DNA of 40,888 nucleotides from an uncultured Erysipelotrichaceae bacterium (lineage in GTDB: Bacteria; Bacillota_I; Bacilli_A; Erysipelotrichales; Erysipelotrichaceae), in assembly GCA_902793635.1 (NCBI GenBank), contig CADBEA010000020.1, positions 1-40,888 of the forward strand, written 5' to 3'. The notes below the pieces were generated by a model, which saw only the letters and a list, made by a program, of their open reading frames with translations, was not told the DNA's origin and did no database searches. Positions 6,713 through 14,354 of the stretch are shown piece after piece; position 1 is the stretch's first letter; the number at the start of each line of letters is the position of its first letter. The translations under genes were made by a program, and so were the position numbers.

Positions 6713-7908
6713 GTGCAAAGGTTTACACGCCCGAAGGACTGGAAACCTTATCCGGTGAAATGCGTGCAGATGACGGATGTTATGACGGGACGATGGAAGA
6801 AAAGGCTGTGAGGCTGATCTATGATCTGTATCTTGACGGATACAGTCTGAAGCTGATCCGCCATGAACTGGTGCTTGGAGGATACAGGAAAAAGAGCGGC
6901 AGGGAATATAAGGAAAGAAGCATACTCGGAATATTGAAAAACAGGAAGTATGCCGGTAATCCAGAGATGCTTAGGTCTGATCGTCATTCTGACCTGCAGA
7001 AAAGACAGGCGGCTGGCGGTATGATCGATGAACCGGTTCCCAGTGGCCGTAAGAAAGCGATCATCCCTCAGTCTCAGTTCGATCAGGTTCAGGAAGAAAT
7101 CCGGAAGCGGGAAAAATGGGAACGCCTGAGAAGGGAGCTTGGAACAGTATTCCCGTTTGTCGAATGTGCATACTGCTCGTCACGTCTGAAGCGTAAAAAG
7201 ATCCATAACAGCAATCAGCCTGCCTATTTTGTCTGGAAATGCGCAAGGAAAGATGAAGGCAGGGCAAGTGAATGCCCTTCATCAAAGGCAGTTCATGAAG
7301 ATGCGATCATTCTTGCGTTTGAGACCTGCTTCAGGCAGCTTGCCTCTGAAGAGACGGATCTGATTACATCCATCCTGAAAAAGACGGAAAGGGATCTTGA
7401 AGAAGATGACCCTCTGATCCGGCTTTTGCGGAATGAAACGACACGAAAAGAACTGCAGGAAACTGAACTGCGCTTAACGGAATTACTGGAAAGCGGTCAG
7501 ATCATAAAGGCGGAATATGTGCTGCGCCATCAGGTCATCGTTCAAAGAATGAACGACCTGATCGAAACTGATCAGAAGCTGAAATGTGCCGGAAAGGTCA
7601 GGATCAGATATCTGAAATACATCCGGCAGTTTCTTCCGGATTTCGAAAAGGATCAGAAAATCAAGTTTGATCCGATCCTGCAGCATATCCTGGTGGAAAA
7701 GATCGTTGTCGGAAACGGTGAAGATCCCTTTACGCTTTCGTTCTTTGTAAGAAGTAACACAGAGAAGGATGGTGCAGGGGAAGAGATCCTTCTGGAAACA
7801 TCGATACCGTATCAGCATGTCCGTCTGGAAAAAGTGAATGAGAACCATGGCGAACGGCGGATCAAAGAAAACATCCGTGTCCGCATCCTGCGCAGTCGCC
7901 ATATATAA
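6697..7908 (+). CDS. serine-recombinase relative lacking the catalytic domain
   Basis: A 403-residue protein that aligns only with the DNA-binding half of large serine recombinases. It has a Recombinase domain (about residues 25-130; KAVRLIYDLYLDGYSLKLIR and SILGILKNRKYAGNP). A zinc ribbon follows (CAYC near residue 156, then WKCARK and ECPS), then a coiled-coil-like segment (about 225-310) and the C-terminal LVEKIVVGNGEDPF strand. The Ser-containing resolvase domain is absent. The protein starts just where that domain would end, and the frame is intact and coupled to the upstream HTH gene. This suggests a functional partner rather than random decay. It is a close parallel of the next gene in domain order. 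It may act as a DNA-binding accessory or directionality factor. Confidence 0.78.
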   Translation: MSEDLSAKVYTPEGLETLSGEMRADDGCYDGTMEEKAVRLIYDLYLDGYSLKLIRHELVLGGYRKKSGREYKERSILGILKNRKYAGNPEMLRSDRHSDLQKRQAAGGMIDEPVPSGRKKAIIPQSQFDQVQEEIRKREKWERLRRELGTVFPFVECAYCSSRLKRKKIHNSNQPAYFVWKCARKDEGRASECPSSKAVHEDAIILAFETCFRQLASEETDLITSILKKTERDLEEDDPLIRLLRNETTRKELQETELRLTELLESGQIIKAEYVLRHQVIVQRMNDLIETDQKLKCAGKVRIRYLKYIRQFLPDFEKDQKIKFDPILQHILVEKIVVGNGEDPFTLSFFVRSNTEKDGAGEEILLETSIPYQHVRLEKVNENHGERRIKENIRVRILRSRHI

Positions 7909-7924
7909 AATAAGAGGAGATCCT

Positions 7925-9994
7925 ATGGGAAAAGTTGAAAAGATCGAAGGTGTGAAAAGGGCAGACAGGAGTCCGGCTTCGCTTGCGGAGAAGGAACTGA
8001 GGGTCTGTGCATACTGCCGGGTTTCAACGGAACTGGAGGATCAGAAGAATTCCTATGAATCACAGATGCTGTATTACGGCAATTACATCCGGCAGCATAA
8101 AAACTGGCAGTTTGCCGGCCTCTATTCCGATGAGGCAATCACCGGCACGAAAACGGACAAGCGTTTCGGCTTTCAGAAGATGATTGCCGATGCGGAATCA
8201 GGGATGATCGATCTGATCATATGCAAGTCCATTTCCCGTTTTGCCAGAAATACTGTCGATACCCTCCAGTACGTCAGACGCCTCAAGGAGATCGGCGTTG
8301 AAGTCTGGTTTGAAGAGGAAAACATCCGGACTCTGACGATGGATGGGGAGTTGTTGCTGACGATATTGTCATCCGTTGCCCAGCAGGAGGTGACAAACAT
8401 CTCCGAACATGTACGGGCGGGCATGCTGCACAAGATGGCAGAAGGAGTGCCGGTAGGATTCTCCGAATGTCTTGGATATCGGTATGATGCCAGGAAAAAA
8501 GAGTTTACGATCGTTGAATCCGAAGCAGAAATCGTCCGGCTGATCTTCGATCTTTATCTGAGAGGCTGGGGAACCACCATGATCAGACGTGAGCTGAACC
8601 AGAGAGGATGCAGGACGAAGCGCAATGTGGGTGAATGGAACGAATCGACGATCATCGGCATTCTTAAAAACGAAAAGTACGTCGGTGATCTTCTGATGGG
8701 CAAGACAACATCTCTTGATCCGATCTCAAAGAAAAGGGTCCGTAATAACGGACACTCTGACAAGTTTCTGGTACGTGACGATCACGAAGCAATTATCTCC
8801 CGTGAGGATTTTGAAGCGGTGCAGAAGGAGATCGCCCGAAGGGCTAAGCTCCACATGACGGATGAGAAGGGAAGAAAGTCGAGACTCAGCACGGTCACAC
8901 CGTTTTCCTCCAAAATCCGCTGCGGTTTCTGCGGGGCAATGGTCAATCGTCGCAGCGTCCACAGCGGCAGTGCTTTCAAGAAGGTCGTATGGATGTGCTC
9001 GGACAAGGTCTTCCGCGGAAAGGAAGCCTGTCCCGATTCGAAGATGGTTCATGAAGAAATGATCGAGAAGGCCTTCGTGCAGTGTTTCAACCACATGATT
9101 ACCAACAAATCTGCAGTCATCAGTGACTTGATGAAAAAGGTGGAAACAGCACTGGCAAACAGTGATGCGGAGGATTTACTGAAGGAAAACAAAAGACGGC
9201 AGAGAGCGCTGGAAGAAAAGAATTCCAATCTGATCGATTTGTTGCTGGAAAAAAGGATCGAAGAAAGTGAATACAACCAGAAGCATTCAGACAATCTAAA
9301 TAAACTCCGTGCTCTTCAGGAGGAAGAAAAGTCTCTGGTCGAGATGAAGAACATCAGATCCGAGTGCATGAAAAGAATCAATTCATTTCAGAAGCTATTG
9401 GAAAGAAAAGAGCCAATGGCAGAATTTGATCCAATGATATTTAACGAATTGGTCGAGAACGTCATTATTGGTGGTTATACCAACGGTAAGCCAGATCCTT
9501 TCAAATTATTGTTTGTCTTTAAAACAGGATTATCTTCTTCGACAGACAGTTCTCAGTTCAGAACTGATAAACGTTTCAAGAAAACTGTAAATAAAATAGA
9601 ACAAAACAAACCTGTAGTGATGATTTCAGGTAATAAGAGTCAGAACAGTACCGTAGATGGTTCAAAACCAGTAATGTACTCCGGAGCAACTGATAACAGT
9701 GAGGTAATGGATTATTTAACTGGAAAAAAGACCATCGTTCTGCTGGTCATTTCCGTGCTTTTTCTGCTTACGGTTCCCAACATTCAGAAGACCATGGAAA
9801 TCGTCAATAACAAAGGCTGCAAAGCAATTGAGAAGGTGGCGGATGCCGCGATCCTCGAGTACAAAATGCAGTATGACGATTATCCTGGCAGCGTCTCCGA
9901 CCTGATCGCGGCAGGACTGCTCAGCGAGGATCAGGCGACCTGCGGCGGCAATAAGACACTGGTGATCTCCGGTGGCCAGGCCTACGTTGAATAG
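7925..9994 (+). CDS. large serine recombinase fused in frame to ComGC C-terminus
   Basis: The reading frame encodes 689 residues. The N-terminal catalytic domain has YCRVSTE with the nucleophile at Ser34, plus SISRFARN and SSVAQQEVTNISE. A Recombinase domain follows (about 190-310; FDLYLRGWGTTMIRRELNQR), then a zinc ribbon (CGFC near 331, WMCSD, ACPDSK), a coiled coil (about 400-490) and LVENVIIGGYTNGKPDPF. From about residue 603 the sequence becomes ComGC (TIVLLVISVLFLLTVPNI onward) to the stop. The ATG at 7925 has AGAGGAG just upstream; an open frame to 7838 overlaps the previous gene. The recombinase has no stop before the junction, so the element end lies inside comGC. In the integrated state the product would carry the ComGC hydrophobic helix and could be membrane-tethered. 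Confidence 0.88.
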   Translation: MGKVEKIEGVKRADRSPASLAEKELRVCAYCRVSTELEDQKNSYESQMLYYGNYIRQHKNWQFAGLYSDEAITGTKTDKRFGFQKMIADAESGMIDLIICKSISRFARNTVDTLQYVRRLKEIGVEVWFEEENIRTLTMDGELLLTILSSVAQQEVTNISEHVRAGMLHKMAEGVPVGFSECLGYRYDARKKEFTIVESEAEIVRLIFDLYLRGWGTTMIRRELNQRGCRTKRNVGEWNESTIIGILKNEKYVGDLLMGKTTSLDPISKKRVRNNGHSDKFLVRDDHEAIISREDFEAVQKEIARRAKLHMTDEKGRKSRLSTVTPFSSKIRCGFCGAMVNRRSVHSGSAFKKVVWMCSDKVFRGKEACPDSKMVHEEMIEKAFVQCFNHMITNKSAVISDLMKKVETALANSDAEDLLKENKRRQRALEEKNSNLIDLLLEKRIEESEYNQKHSDNLNKLRALQEEEKSLVEMKNIRSECMKRINSFQKLLERKEPMAEFDPMIFNELVENVIIGGYTNGKPDPFKLLFVFKTGLSSSTDSSQFRTDKRFKKTVNKIEQNKPVVMISGNKSQNSTVDGSKPVMYSGATDNSEVMDYLTGKKTIVLLVISVLFLLTVPNIQKTMEIVNNKGCKAIEKVADAAILEYKMQYDDYPGSVSDLIAAGLLSEDQATCGGNKTLVISGGQAYVE
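9731..9994 (+). pseudogene. comGC: comGC, 5' end replaced by mobile element
   Basis: These 87 codons match the mature major competence pseudopilin ComGC without its first dozen or so residues. Present are the hydrophobic helix TIVLLVISVLFLLTVPNI, the NNKGC cysteine, DDYPGSVSDLIAAGLL and the second cysteine in ATCGGNK, ending LVISGGQAYVE. Missing are the start codon, the positively charged leader and the G/FTLVE peptidase site, which the upstream recombinase reading frame replaces. ComGC builds the DNA-uptake pilus, so competence should be off in this configuration. The 3' end overlaps comGD in the usual way. Precise excision of the element should restore the gene if the 5' part survives left of the element. 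Confidence 0.88.
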
Positions 9995-10298
9995 CGGCTT
10001 CACACTTGTCGAAATCTGTATGGTGATTCTGTGTCTTTCCGTGCTGGCATTGTTCACACTGCCGCCTCCCTTACCGGATACGGACAGTTTTCATACCTTT
10101 CCGGATGCCTATCTCAGGGCCCAGTCGGAAGCGATCCGCAAAGCCGATTATGCGGTCTGTTATTCCGAAGACGGCAGTGTGCCGGATATCACGTTCAATG
10201 AAAAAGGGAATGTGAACAAGGCGATGACTCTGCATTTTGAAAAGCACAGGACATCGGTGATCATCGAACTGGGAGGCGGCCGGCTTGTCTTCCGCTAA
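9972..10298 (+). CDS. comGD: competence pseudopilin ComGD
   Basis: A 108-residue minor pseudopilin. The prepilin peptidase site is visible as NSG/FTLVEI, followed by the hydrophobic helix CMVILCLSVLALFTL and a beta-rich C-terminal part ending in GGGRLVFR. The GTG at 9972 overlaps the end of comGC by 23 nt; TTG at 9987 is an alternative that shortens the leader. ComGD is a minor component of the transformation pilus with ComGC, ComGE, ComGF and ComGG, processed by ComC. Its transcription now depends on read-through from the inserted element, or on excision. Confidence 0.82.
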   Translation: MARPTLNSGFTLVEICMVILCLSVLALFTLPPPLPDTDSFHTFPDAYLRAQSEAIRKADYAVCYSEDGSVPDITFNEKGNVNKAMTLHFEKHRTSVIIELGGGRLVFR

Positions 10299-10506
10299 AA
10301 GCGGCTTCCTGCTGAGCGACGCGCTGATCGCGGTGCTGATCACGGCTCTGATCGGTTCTCTGATCACAGCCGCTGTCACACTTGTACTGCAAAGTCAGAC
10401 GGCAATCCATACCGCTGTTACGGAAATGGAAGATCACTATGAGGCAGGTTTCATGAATCTGAAAGGCTGTGCGATCACATACGGGGACGAAACGGATCCA
10501 TCATGA
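10285..10506 (+). CDS. comGE: competence pseudopilin ComGE-like
   Basis: A 73-residue protein with a type IV pilin-like N-terminus: KSG/FLLSDALIAVLI, with Asp at the position usually held by Glu5, followed by a hydrophobic helix to about residue 35. The remainder is short. The TTG start at 10285 overlaps comGD by 14 nt, and the end overlaps comGF by 4 nt. Assignment as ComGE rests on its position in the comGC-GD-GE-GF-GG order and on the pilin motif, not on sequence similarity beyond the helix. Confidence 0.68.
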   Translation: MSSAKSGFLLSDALIAVLITALIGSLITAAVTLVLQSQTAIHTAVTEMEDHYEAGFMNLKGCAITYGDETDPS

Positions 10507-10874
10507 TGACGGACGTTGTTCTTTCCGTCATGATCGTTATCATGCTGGTACCGGCTCTGATGATATCGGTCGCTGTCATGCATGACAGTCTGCGCTTCAA
10601 TGAAGAAGTGCAGGATGAAGTGGCACTGACCCAGCTGCGCCGCATTCTGCTGATCAGCTATGATCTCGAATGCCGTTCCGGTTCGCTGCAGTTTGAATAC
10701 CAGGGCAGAGACTGTGTTCTGCAGCAGGTCAACGATCATCTGATCATCCAGCCGGGCACCCAGATCATCCTGGCCGATATTGATTCCTGCCGCTTTGAAC
10801 AGATGGGAAATACCGTGATCCTTTATTATGAACGTCATGGACAGATATCACGGGCAGCTATCGCGGCTGTCTAG
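10503..10874 (+). CDS. comGF: competence pseudopilin ComGF-like
   Basis: A 123-residue protein. An N-terminal hydrophobic segment (VVLSVMIVIMLVPALMISVA) is followed by a globular part with the LTQLRRILLISYD helix, ECRSGSLQFEYQGRDCVLQQ and a VILYYERHG strand, which match the ComGF pattern. There is no clear G/F peptidase site after the ATG at 10503; no upstream in-frame start supplying one was found. This gene may therefore start atypically, or its product may be unprocessed. It overlaps comGE by 4 nt and comGG by 47 nt. Confidence 0.7.
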   Translation: MMTDVVLSVMIVIMLVPALMISVAVMHDSLRFNEEVQDEVALTQLRRILLISYDLECRSGSLQFEYQGRDCVLQQVNDHLIIQPGTQIILADIDSCRFEQMGNTVILYYERHGQISRAAIAAV

Positions 10875-11304
10875 AAGCGGCTTCATCAGCACGCTGTTTC
10901 TCTCGGTCTTCCTGTGCCTCTGTTTGTATACAGGCATTCTGGCGGCGAATATCAGAAACCGCAGTGAAGTGATCCTGAATCTGAAACGCGAACAGGAATA
11001 CTTTCTTTCGGAAGCTGATGTCATCAGAGAGGCCATGTGTACTTTGCAAAAAGAAAAGAAGCAGGCGGAAGAGAAGGAAAAGGAGGAAACAGAAGAGGAA
11101 ACCGGAGAAGCAGAGAAGACTGGAGAAGAACCGGAGGAGTGGCTCGGTGACACGGAGAAACTGACGGATCAGCTGGAAGGCAGTATTCTCAGGATAACGG
11201 TTGATGGGCCGTATCCGGAGGAAGTGCTGCTGACAATAGATCCGGAAAGTATGAAAGTGATTGACTGCATGATGCTGCGCAGTGAAGGAGATGACATCCC
11301 GTAA
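10828..11304 (+). CDS. comGG: competence pseudopilin ComGG-like
   Basis: A 158-residue protein at the comGG position. The N-terminus has RSG/FISTLFLSVFLCLCLYTG, a peptidase-like site and hydrophobic helix. A coiled-coil helix comes next, then an unusual Lys/Glu-rich stretch (about residues 70-105). The C-terminal part, SILRITVDGPYPEEVLLTID, is beta-like. The Met at 10837 is an alternative start. A rho-independent terminator follows, so this is the last gene of the comG operon. The identification is positional; ComGG proteins are poorly conserved. Confidence 0.68.
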   Translation: MNVMDRYHGQLSRLSRSGFISTLFLSVFLCLCLYTGILAANIRNRSEVILNLKREQEYFLSEADVIREAMCTLQKEKKQAEEKEKEETEEETGEAEKTGEEPEEWLGDTEKLTDQLEGSILRITVDGPYPEEVLLTIDPESMKVIDCMMLRSEGDDIP

Positions 11305-11311
11305 GCAGAAG

Positions 11312-11345
11312 AAAGACCGTATACAAGTAAATACGGTCTTTTATT
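11312..11345 (+). terminator. terminator of the comG operon
   Basis: AAAGACCGTAT (11312-11322) and ATACGGTCTTT (11331-11341) form a perfect 11-bp stem with an 8-nt loop, ending in TTTTATT. Confidence 0.88.
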
Positions 11346-11395
11346 GACGATCTGATTTCCGGATGGAAAGGGGTGGCTGCACCGGGACGATTTCA

Positions 11396-11423
11396 TTGAC
11401 AAAAGAAGGCATTTTAATACAAT
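11396..11423 (+). promoter_or_regulatory. predicted sigma-A promoter of efp
   Basis: TTGACA (11396-11401) and TACAAT (11418-11423) are separated by 16 nt. They lie 26 nt upstream of the efp start. Confidence 0.7.
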
Positions 11424-11449
11424 AATATAGGATAGACAGGTAGAGAAAT

Positions 11450-12022
11450 ATGGTAATTGTTAACGATTTAAAACAAGGTATGACCATTCAGGAAGATGGT
11501 GAATTATACAACGTCCTTAACGTTGATCATAACAAGACCGCGATGCGTCAGATGATCATTAAAGTTAAGGTCAAGAATCTCCGTTCCGGTGTTATCAAGG
11601 AACTGAACTACACCGGCGGTGACAAAGTTGAAGACGTCCGTGTTGAGAGAAAGGAAATGCAGTATCTGTATGATGACGGCATGAACCTCGTATTCATGGA
11701 CAACAACACATACGACCAGATTGAAATCCCGAAGGAAAGACTTGAATGGGAAATGAAATTCATGAAGCCGAATGACAATGTTCAGATTTCCGTATTCGAA
11801 AAGAACGAAAACGAATCCGAGATCCTCGGTGTCATTCTTCCGGATAAGGTCGAACTGCAGATCACAGAGTGCGAGCAGGCAGTCAAGGGTGACACAGCCA
11901 CATCTGCTTCCAAGAACGCTGTTGTTGAAACTGGTCTGCAGATCAAAGTCCCGCTGTTCATTCAGAACGGTGAGATGGTAGTGATTTCCACTGTTACAGG
12001 TGAATATTCCGGCCGTGCTTAA
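11450..12022 (+). CDS. efp: elongation factor P, atypical tip loop
   Basis: A 190-residue EF-P with the three OB-like domains: N-terminal VNDLKQGMTIQEDGELYNVL, a middle domain with YDDGMNLVFMDNNTYDQIEI, and the C-terminal signature GLQIKVPLFIQNGEMVVIST. EF-P rescues ribosomes stalled at polyproline. The domain I loop that normally reads K-P-G-K-G, with a modifiable Lys or Arg at the tip, here reads H-N-K-T-A-M-R-Q at the same length, so Met occupies the usual tip position. A single gene with its own promoter and a weak terminator, it follows the comG operon. EF-Ps with non-Lys/Arg tips are known, so it is probably functional. Confidence 0.93.
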   Translation: MVIVNDLKQGMTIQEDGELYNVLNVDHNKTAMRQMIIKVKVKNLRSGVIKELNYTGGDKVEDVRVERKEMQYLYDDGMNLVFMDNNTYDQIEIPKERLEWEMKFMKPNDNVQISVFEKNENESEILGVILPDKVELQITECEQAVKGDTATSASKNAVVETGLQIKVPLFIQNGEMVVISTVTGEYSGRA

Positions 12023-12064
12023 TTTGTACCGCCGATTTCCACAGTATTATTTCTCATAAACAGG

Positions 12065-12087
12065 ATGTGCTGCAAAGCACATTTTGT
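12065..12087 (+). terminator. weak terminator after efp
   Basis: ATGTGCT (12065-12071) pairs with AGCACAT (12076-12082) around a GCAA tetraloop. A short TTTTGT follows. Confidence 0.6.
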
Positions 12088-12118
12088 ATATTAAAGATTC
12101 CATTTTAGAGGCGACTTT

Positions 12119-14074
12119 ATGAGCAAGACATATTTAGGAGCAAAGAGAAAACGTACCAACACTCCTGCTGAAAACAGAAAAAGAACAGTTGAATACAGAC
12201 ATCTCAGATATGCGAAAACACCGGCAGTCCGTGATGAAGAAGAAACTGTGATCGTTCTGCCGGAATTTCCTCGGGCTGACGTAGCTGATGAAGCAGAAGA
12301 GGCGGTTGTCGTATTGCCGGAAACAGAAGAACCAGTTGGGGGAAAACCGGTTGTCACTGTTTCGGAACCGGTCAAAGAGAGTACTGAAAAAGGCGGCTTC
12401 TTCGCTAAAATAACGGCCTTCTTCGCCGGTTTGTTCGGCACAAAGTTATTAACGGACACAGATGTCGACGATGAGAATGTCCGGGCTGCGGAACTGCTGG
12501 AAGTACCGTCAGATTCGGAAGAACCGGAAGCAGAAGAAGTCTTATCAAAGACAGCTGAAGAACCGGCTGCTGAAGCAGATACTGCCGTACCGGCTGAAAC
12601 AGCTGAAACTGAACCGGAAGCGGAAGAAGCATCCGAGGCGGCTGAAACTGAAACAACAGAGGATACAGAGACTGAAACTTCTGAAGAAGAGACAGTAACT
12701 TCCGAAGAAGAGGAAACTGCAGAAGAGACAGAAACAGCTGAAGCAGAGTCTTCTGAAGAAGCAGAAGAATCTGAAGAAGCAGAGACTTCGGAAGAGCCGG
12801 CTGAAGAGGCTGAGACTTCTGAAGAAACTGCCGAATCGGAAGAGAAGGCAGAAGAAAGCGAATCTTCAGAAGAGGCTGAGGTTTCTGAAAGCACTGAAGA
12901 AGAAACTGACGCTGCTGAAGAAACAGAAGAACCGGAAGCAGCAGAAAAAGCAGCTGCGGTTACCGAGGAAACGGAAGAAACCGCGGAAGCAGTGACCGAG
13001 TCCCCGGAAGAAACTGAGACTTCTGAAGAAAAGGAAGAAACAGAATCTGAAACTTCTGAAGAGAAGGAAGTAACAGAATCCTCCGAAGAAAAGAAAGAAA
13101 AGACGGAGACTTCTGAAGAAACAGCAGAAGAATCTGAAAAGATGGAAGAGGAAACAACATCCGAAACTTCTGAAGAAAAAGAAGAAACGGAATCCTCTGA
13201 AGAAAAGAAAGAAGAGACAGAGACTTCTGAAGAAACTGAAAAAGTAACGGAAGAAGCGGAAAAGACAGACGAAGAAAAGGAAACGGAAACTGCCGAGGAG
13301 AAGACAGAAGAAACAACTGAGTCTGAAACAGAAGAAAAGAAAGAAGAACCATCTGAACCGGAGAAGCCGAAGAAGTCACTGGCTGAACGCTTCATGGAAT
13401 TCAAAGCTTACAGAAGACGCAAGAAGCTGGAAAATCTTGATGAAATGATCGACCGGCCGACAGCGAACATCCTGCAGATGATGGTCGCACCCGGCACAGC
13501 TATGGAACGTGTTTCCAAAGCAGGCTATGCGACAGTCAGCCGTTTCACGATTCTGGCATTCAATATCCTCAAATGGATAATCTTCGGCGCCTTCTTCGGA
13601 AGTGCTTTGCGGATGATCATCACATCTGTGGAATTCAGCATTGTGCAGATGAACTTCTCATCTGCGTCCGGCATTGCCGTTAAGATCGCTCTGTTCACAC
13701 TGGCGGCGGAATATCTCAGTTATTATCTGATTTCCATTGTCAGCGGACTGATGAGAAAGCAGATCACCATGCCGGTGCTGATCGACGTGACCGGCCGCTC
13801 ATCGCTGTCTTCCGCGCTGATCTTCCTGGTTGCCTGCTTTGTACTGAAGCACAATATGGCACTCGGCTTTGCGATTCTCATTGCCGGTCTGGTTTATGAA
13901 ATCGCCATGAAGACATACGGCATCGGCCTCGTATCGGAAGACATCAGCCGCAATATCCAGTTCTGGTTTATCGCTCTGCTGGTTGTCCTCATCGCCATGC
14001 TGTCATTCACATATTTCCGGATGACCATGAGCAATGTCGTTGAGATCTTCAGCAAGATCATGAATCTGAATTAA
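12119..14074 (+). CDS. acidic low-complexity multipass membrane protein
   Basis: A 651-residue protein with no recognised family. It has four parts. The N-terminus is basic (residues 1-45, KRKR and RKR clusters). An amphipathic GGFFAKITAFFAGLFGTKLL segment lies near 90-110. A long Glu/Thr/Ser-rich region (about 135-415) is built from degenerate SEE, TSEE and EETE repeats. The C-terminal domain (about 420-651) starts with SLAERFMEFKAYRRRKK and has four or five hydrophobic helices near 475-500, 520-545, 560-600 and 615-635. AGAGG lies 7 nt before the ATG. The gene stands alone between two terminators. The acidic segment would probably be a cytoplasmic disordered linker. The encoding GAA/GAG repeats create a long open frame on the opposite strand, which is an artefact. 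Confidence 0.78.
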   Translation: MSKTYLGAKRKRTNTPAENRKRTVEYRHLRYAKTPAVRDEEETVIVLPEFPRADVADEAEEAVVVLPETEEPVGGKPVVTVSEPVKESTEKGGFFAKITAFFAGLFGTKLLTDTDVDDENVRAAELLEVPSDSEEPEAEEVLSKTAEEPAAEADTAVPAETAETEPEAEEASEAAETETTEDTETETSEEETVTSEEEETAEETETAEAESSEEAEESEEAETSEEPAEEAETSEETAESEEKAEESESSEEAEVSESTEEETDAAEETEEPEAAEKAAAVTEETEETAEAVTESPEETETSEEKEETESETSEEKEVTESSEEKKEKTETSEETAEESEKMEEETTSETSEEKEETESSEEKKEETETSEETEKVTEEAEKTDEEKETETAEEKTEETTESETEEKKEEPSEPEKPKKSLAERFMEFKAYRRRKKLENLDEMIDRPTANILQMMVAPGTAMERVSKAGYATVSRFTILAFNILKWIIFGAFFGSALRMIITSVEFSIVQMNFSSASGIAVKIALFTLAAEYLSYYLISIVSGLMRKQITMPVLIDVTGRSSLSSALIFLVACFVLKHNMALGFAILIAGLVYEIAMKTYGIGLVSEDISRNIQFWFIALLVVLIAMLSFTYFRMTMSNVVEIFSKIMNLN

Positions 14075-14085
14075 AGACATGACAG

Positions 14086-14113
14086 GAACAGTCCTCACGG
14101 GCTGTTCTTTTTC
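14086..14113 (+). terminator. rho-independent terminator
   Basis: GAACAGTCC (14086-14094) pairs with GGGCTGTTC (14099-14107), one G-U pair, with a TCAC loop, and TTTTTC follows. Confidence 0.85.
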
Positions 14114-14133
14114 TGTCTGCGCATTCATAACAC

Positions 14134-14162
14134 TTGTCACTCCATGGCCGCGGTCTTATAAT
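14134..14162 (+). promoter_or_regulatory. predicted promoter of the FMN riboswitch-ribU unit
   Basis: TTGTCA (14134-14139) and TATAAT (14157-14162) have an ideal 17-nt spacer and lie directly upstream of the riboswitch. Confidence 0.82.
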
Positions 14163-14176
14163 GTAAAGCGATAAAA

Positions 14177-14280
14177 CTCAGGGCAGGGTGCAATTCCCGA
14201 CCGGCGGTAAACCCCGCGAGCCGAAAGGCCGAATCGGTGCGATTCCGATGGCGACAGTACAGTCTGGATGGAAGAGATCG
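14177..14280 (+). promoter_or_regulatory. FMN riboswitch (RFN element)
   Basis: The conserved RFN sequences are present in order: AGGGCAGGGTGCAATTCCCG, ACCGGCGGTAAACCCCGCGA, GCCGAAAGGCC, GGTGCGATTCCGATGGCGAC, and the closing AGTCTGGATGGAAGAGA. It controls the RibU-type transporter 75 nt downstream in response to FMN. A GCCTC/GAGGC hairpin at about 14322-14340 abuts the AGGGAGG ribosome-binding site, which suggests translational control. No convincing terminator with a T-run was found in the leader. Confidence 0.93.
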
Positions 14281-14354
14281 TTTATCCATTTCATATTCAA
14301 CCTGGAGGTTTTTATCAAATGCCTCTTTTCTTTTTGAGGCAGGGAGGAAACCAA

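Noticed and set aside
1-9730. Complete prophage or conjugative element
   Set aside because: No capsid, terminase, relaxase or type IV secretion genes are visible. Only one boundary is in the window, so the element type cannot be stated.
12091-13404. 437-codon open frame opposite the acidic repeat gene, Ser/Val-rich
   Set aside because: It is the mirror of GAA/GAG/TCT repeats on the plus strand, has no SD, and matches no fold. The plus-strand gene has a good SD and membrane domain.
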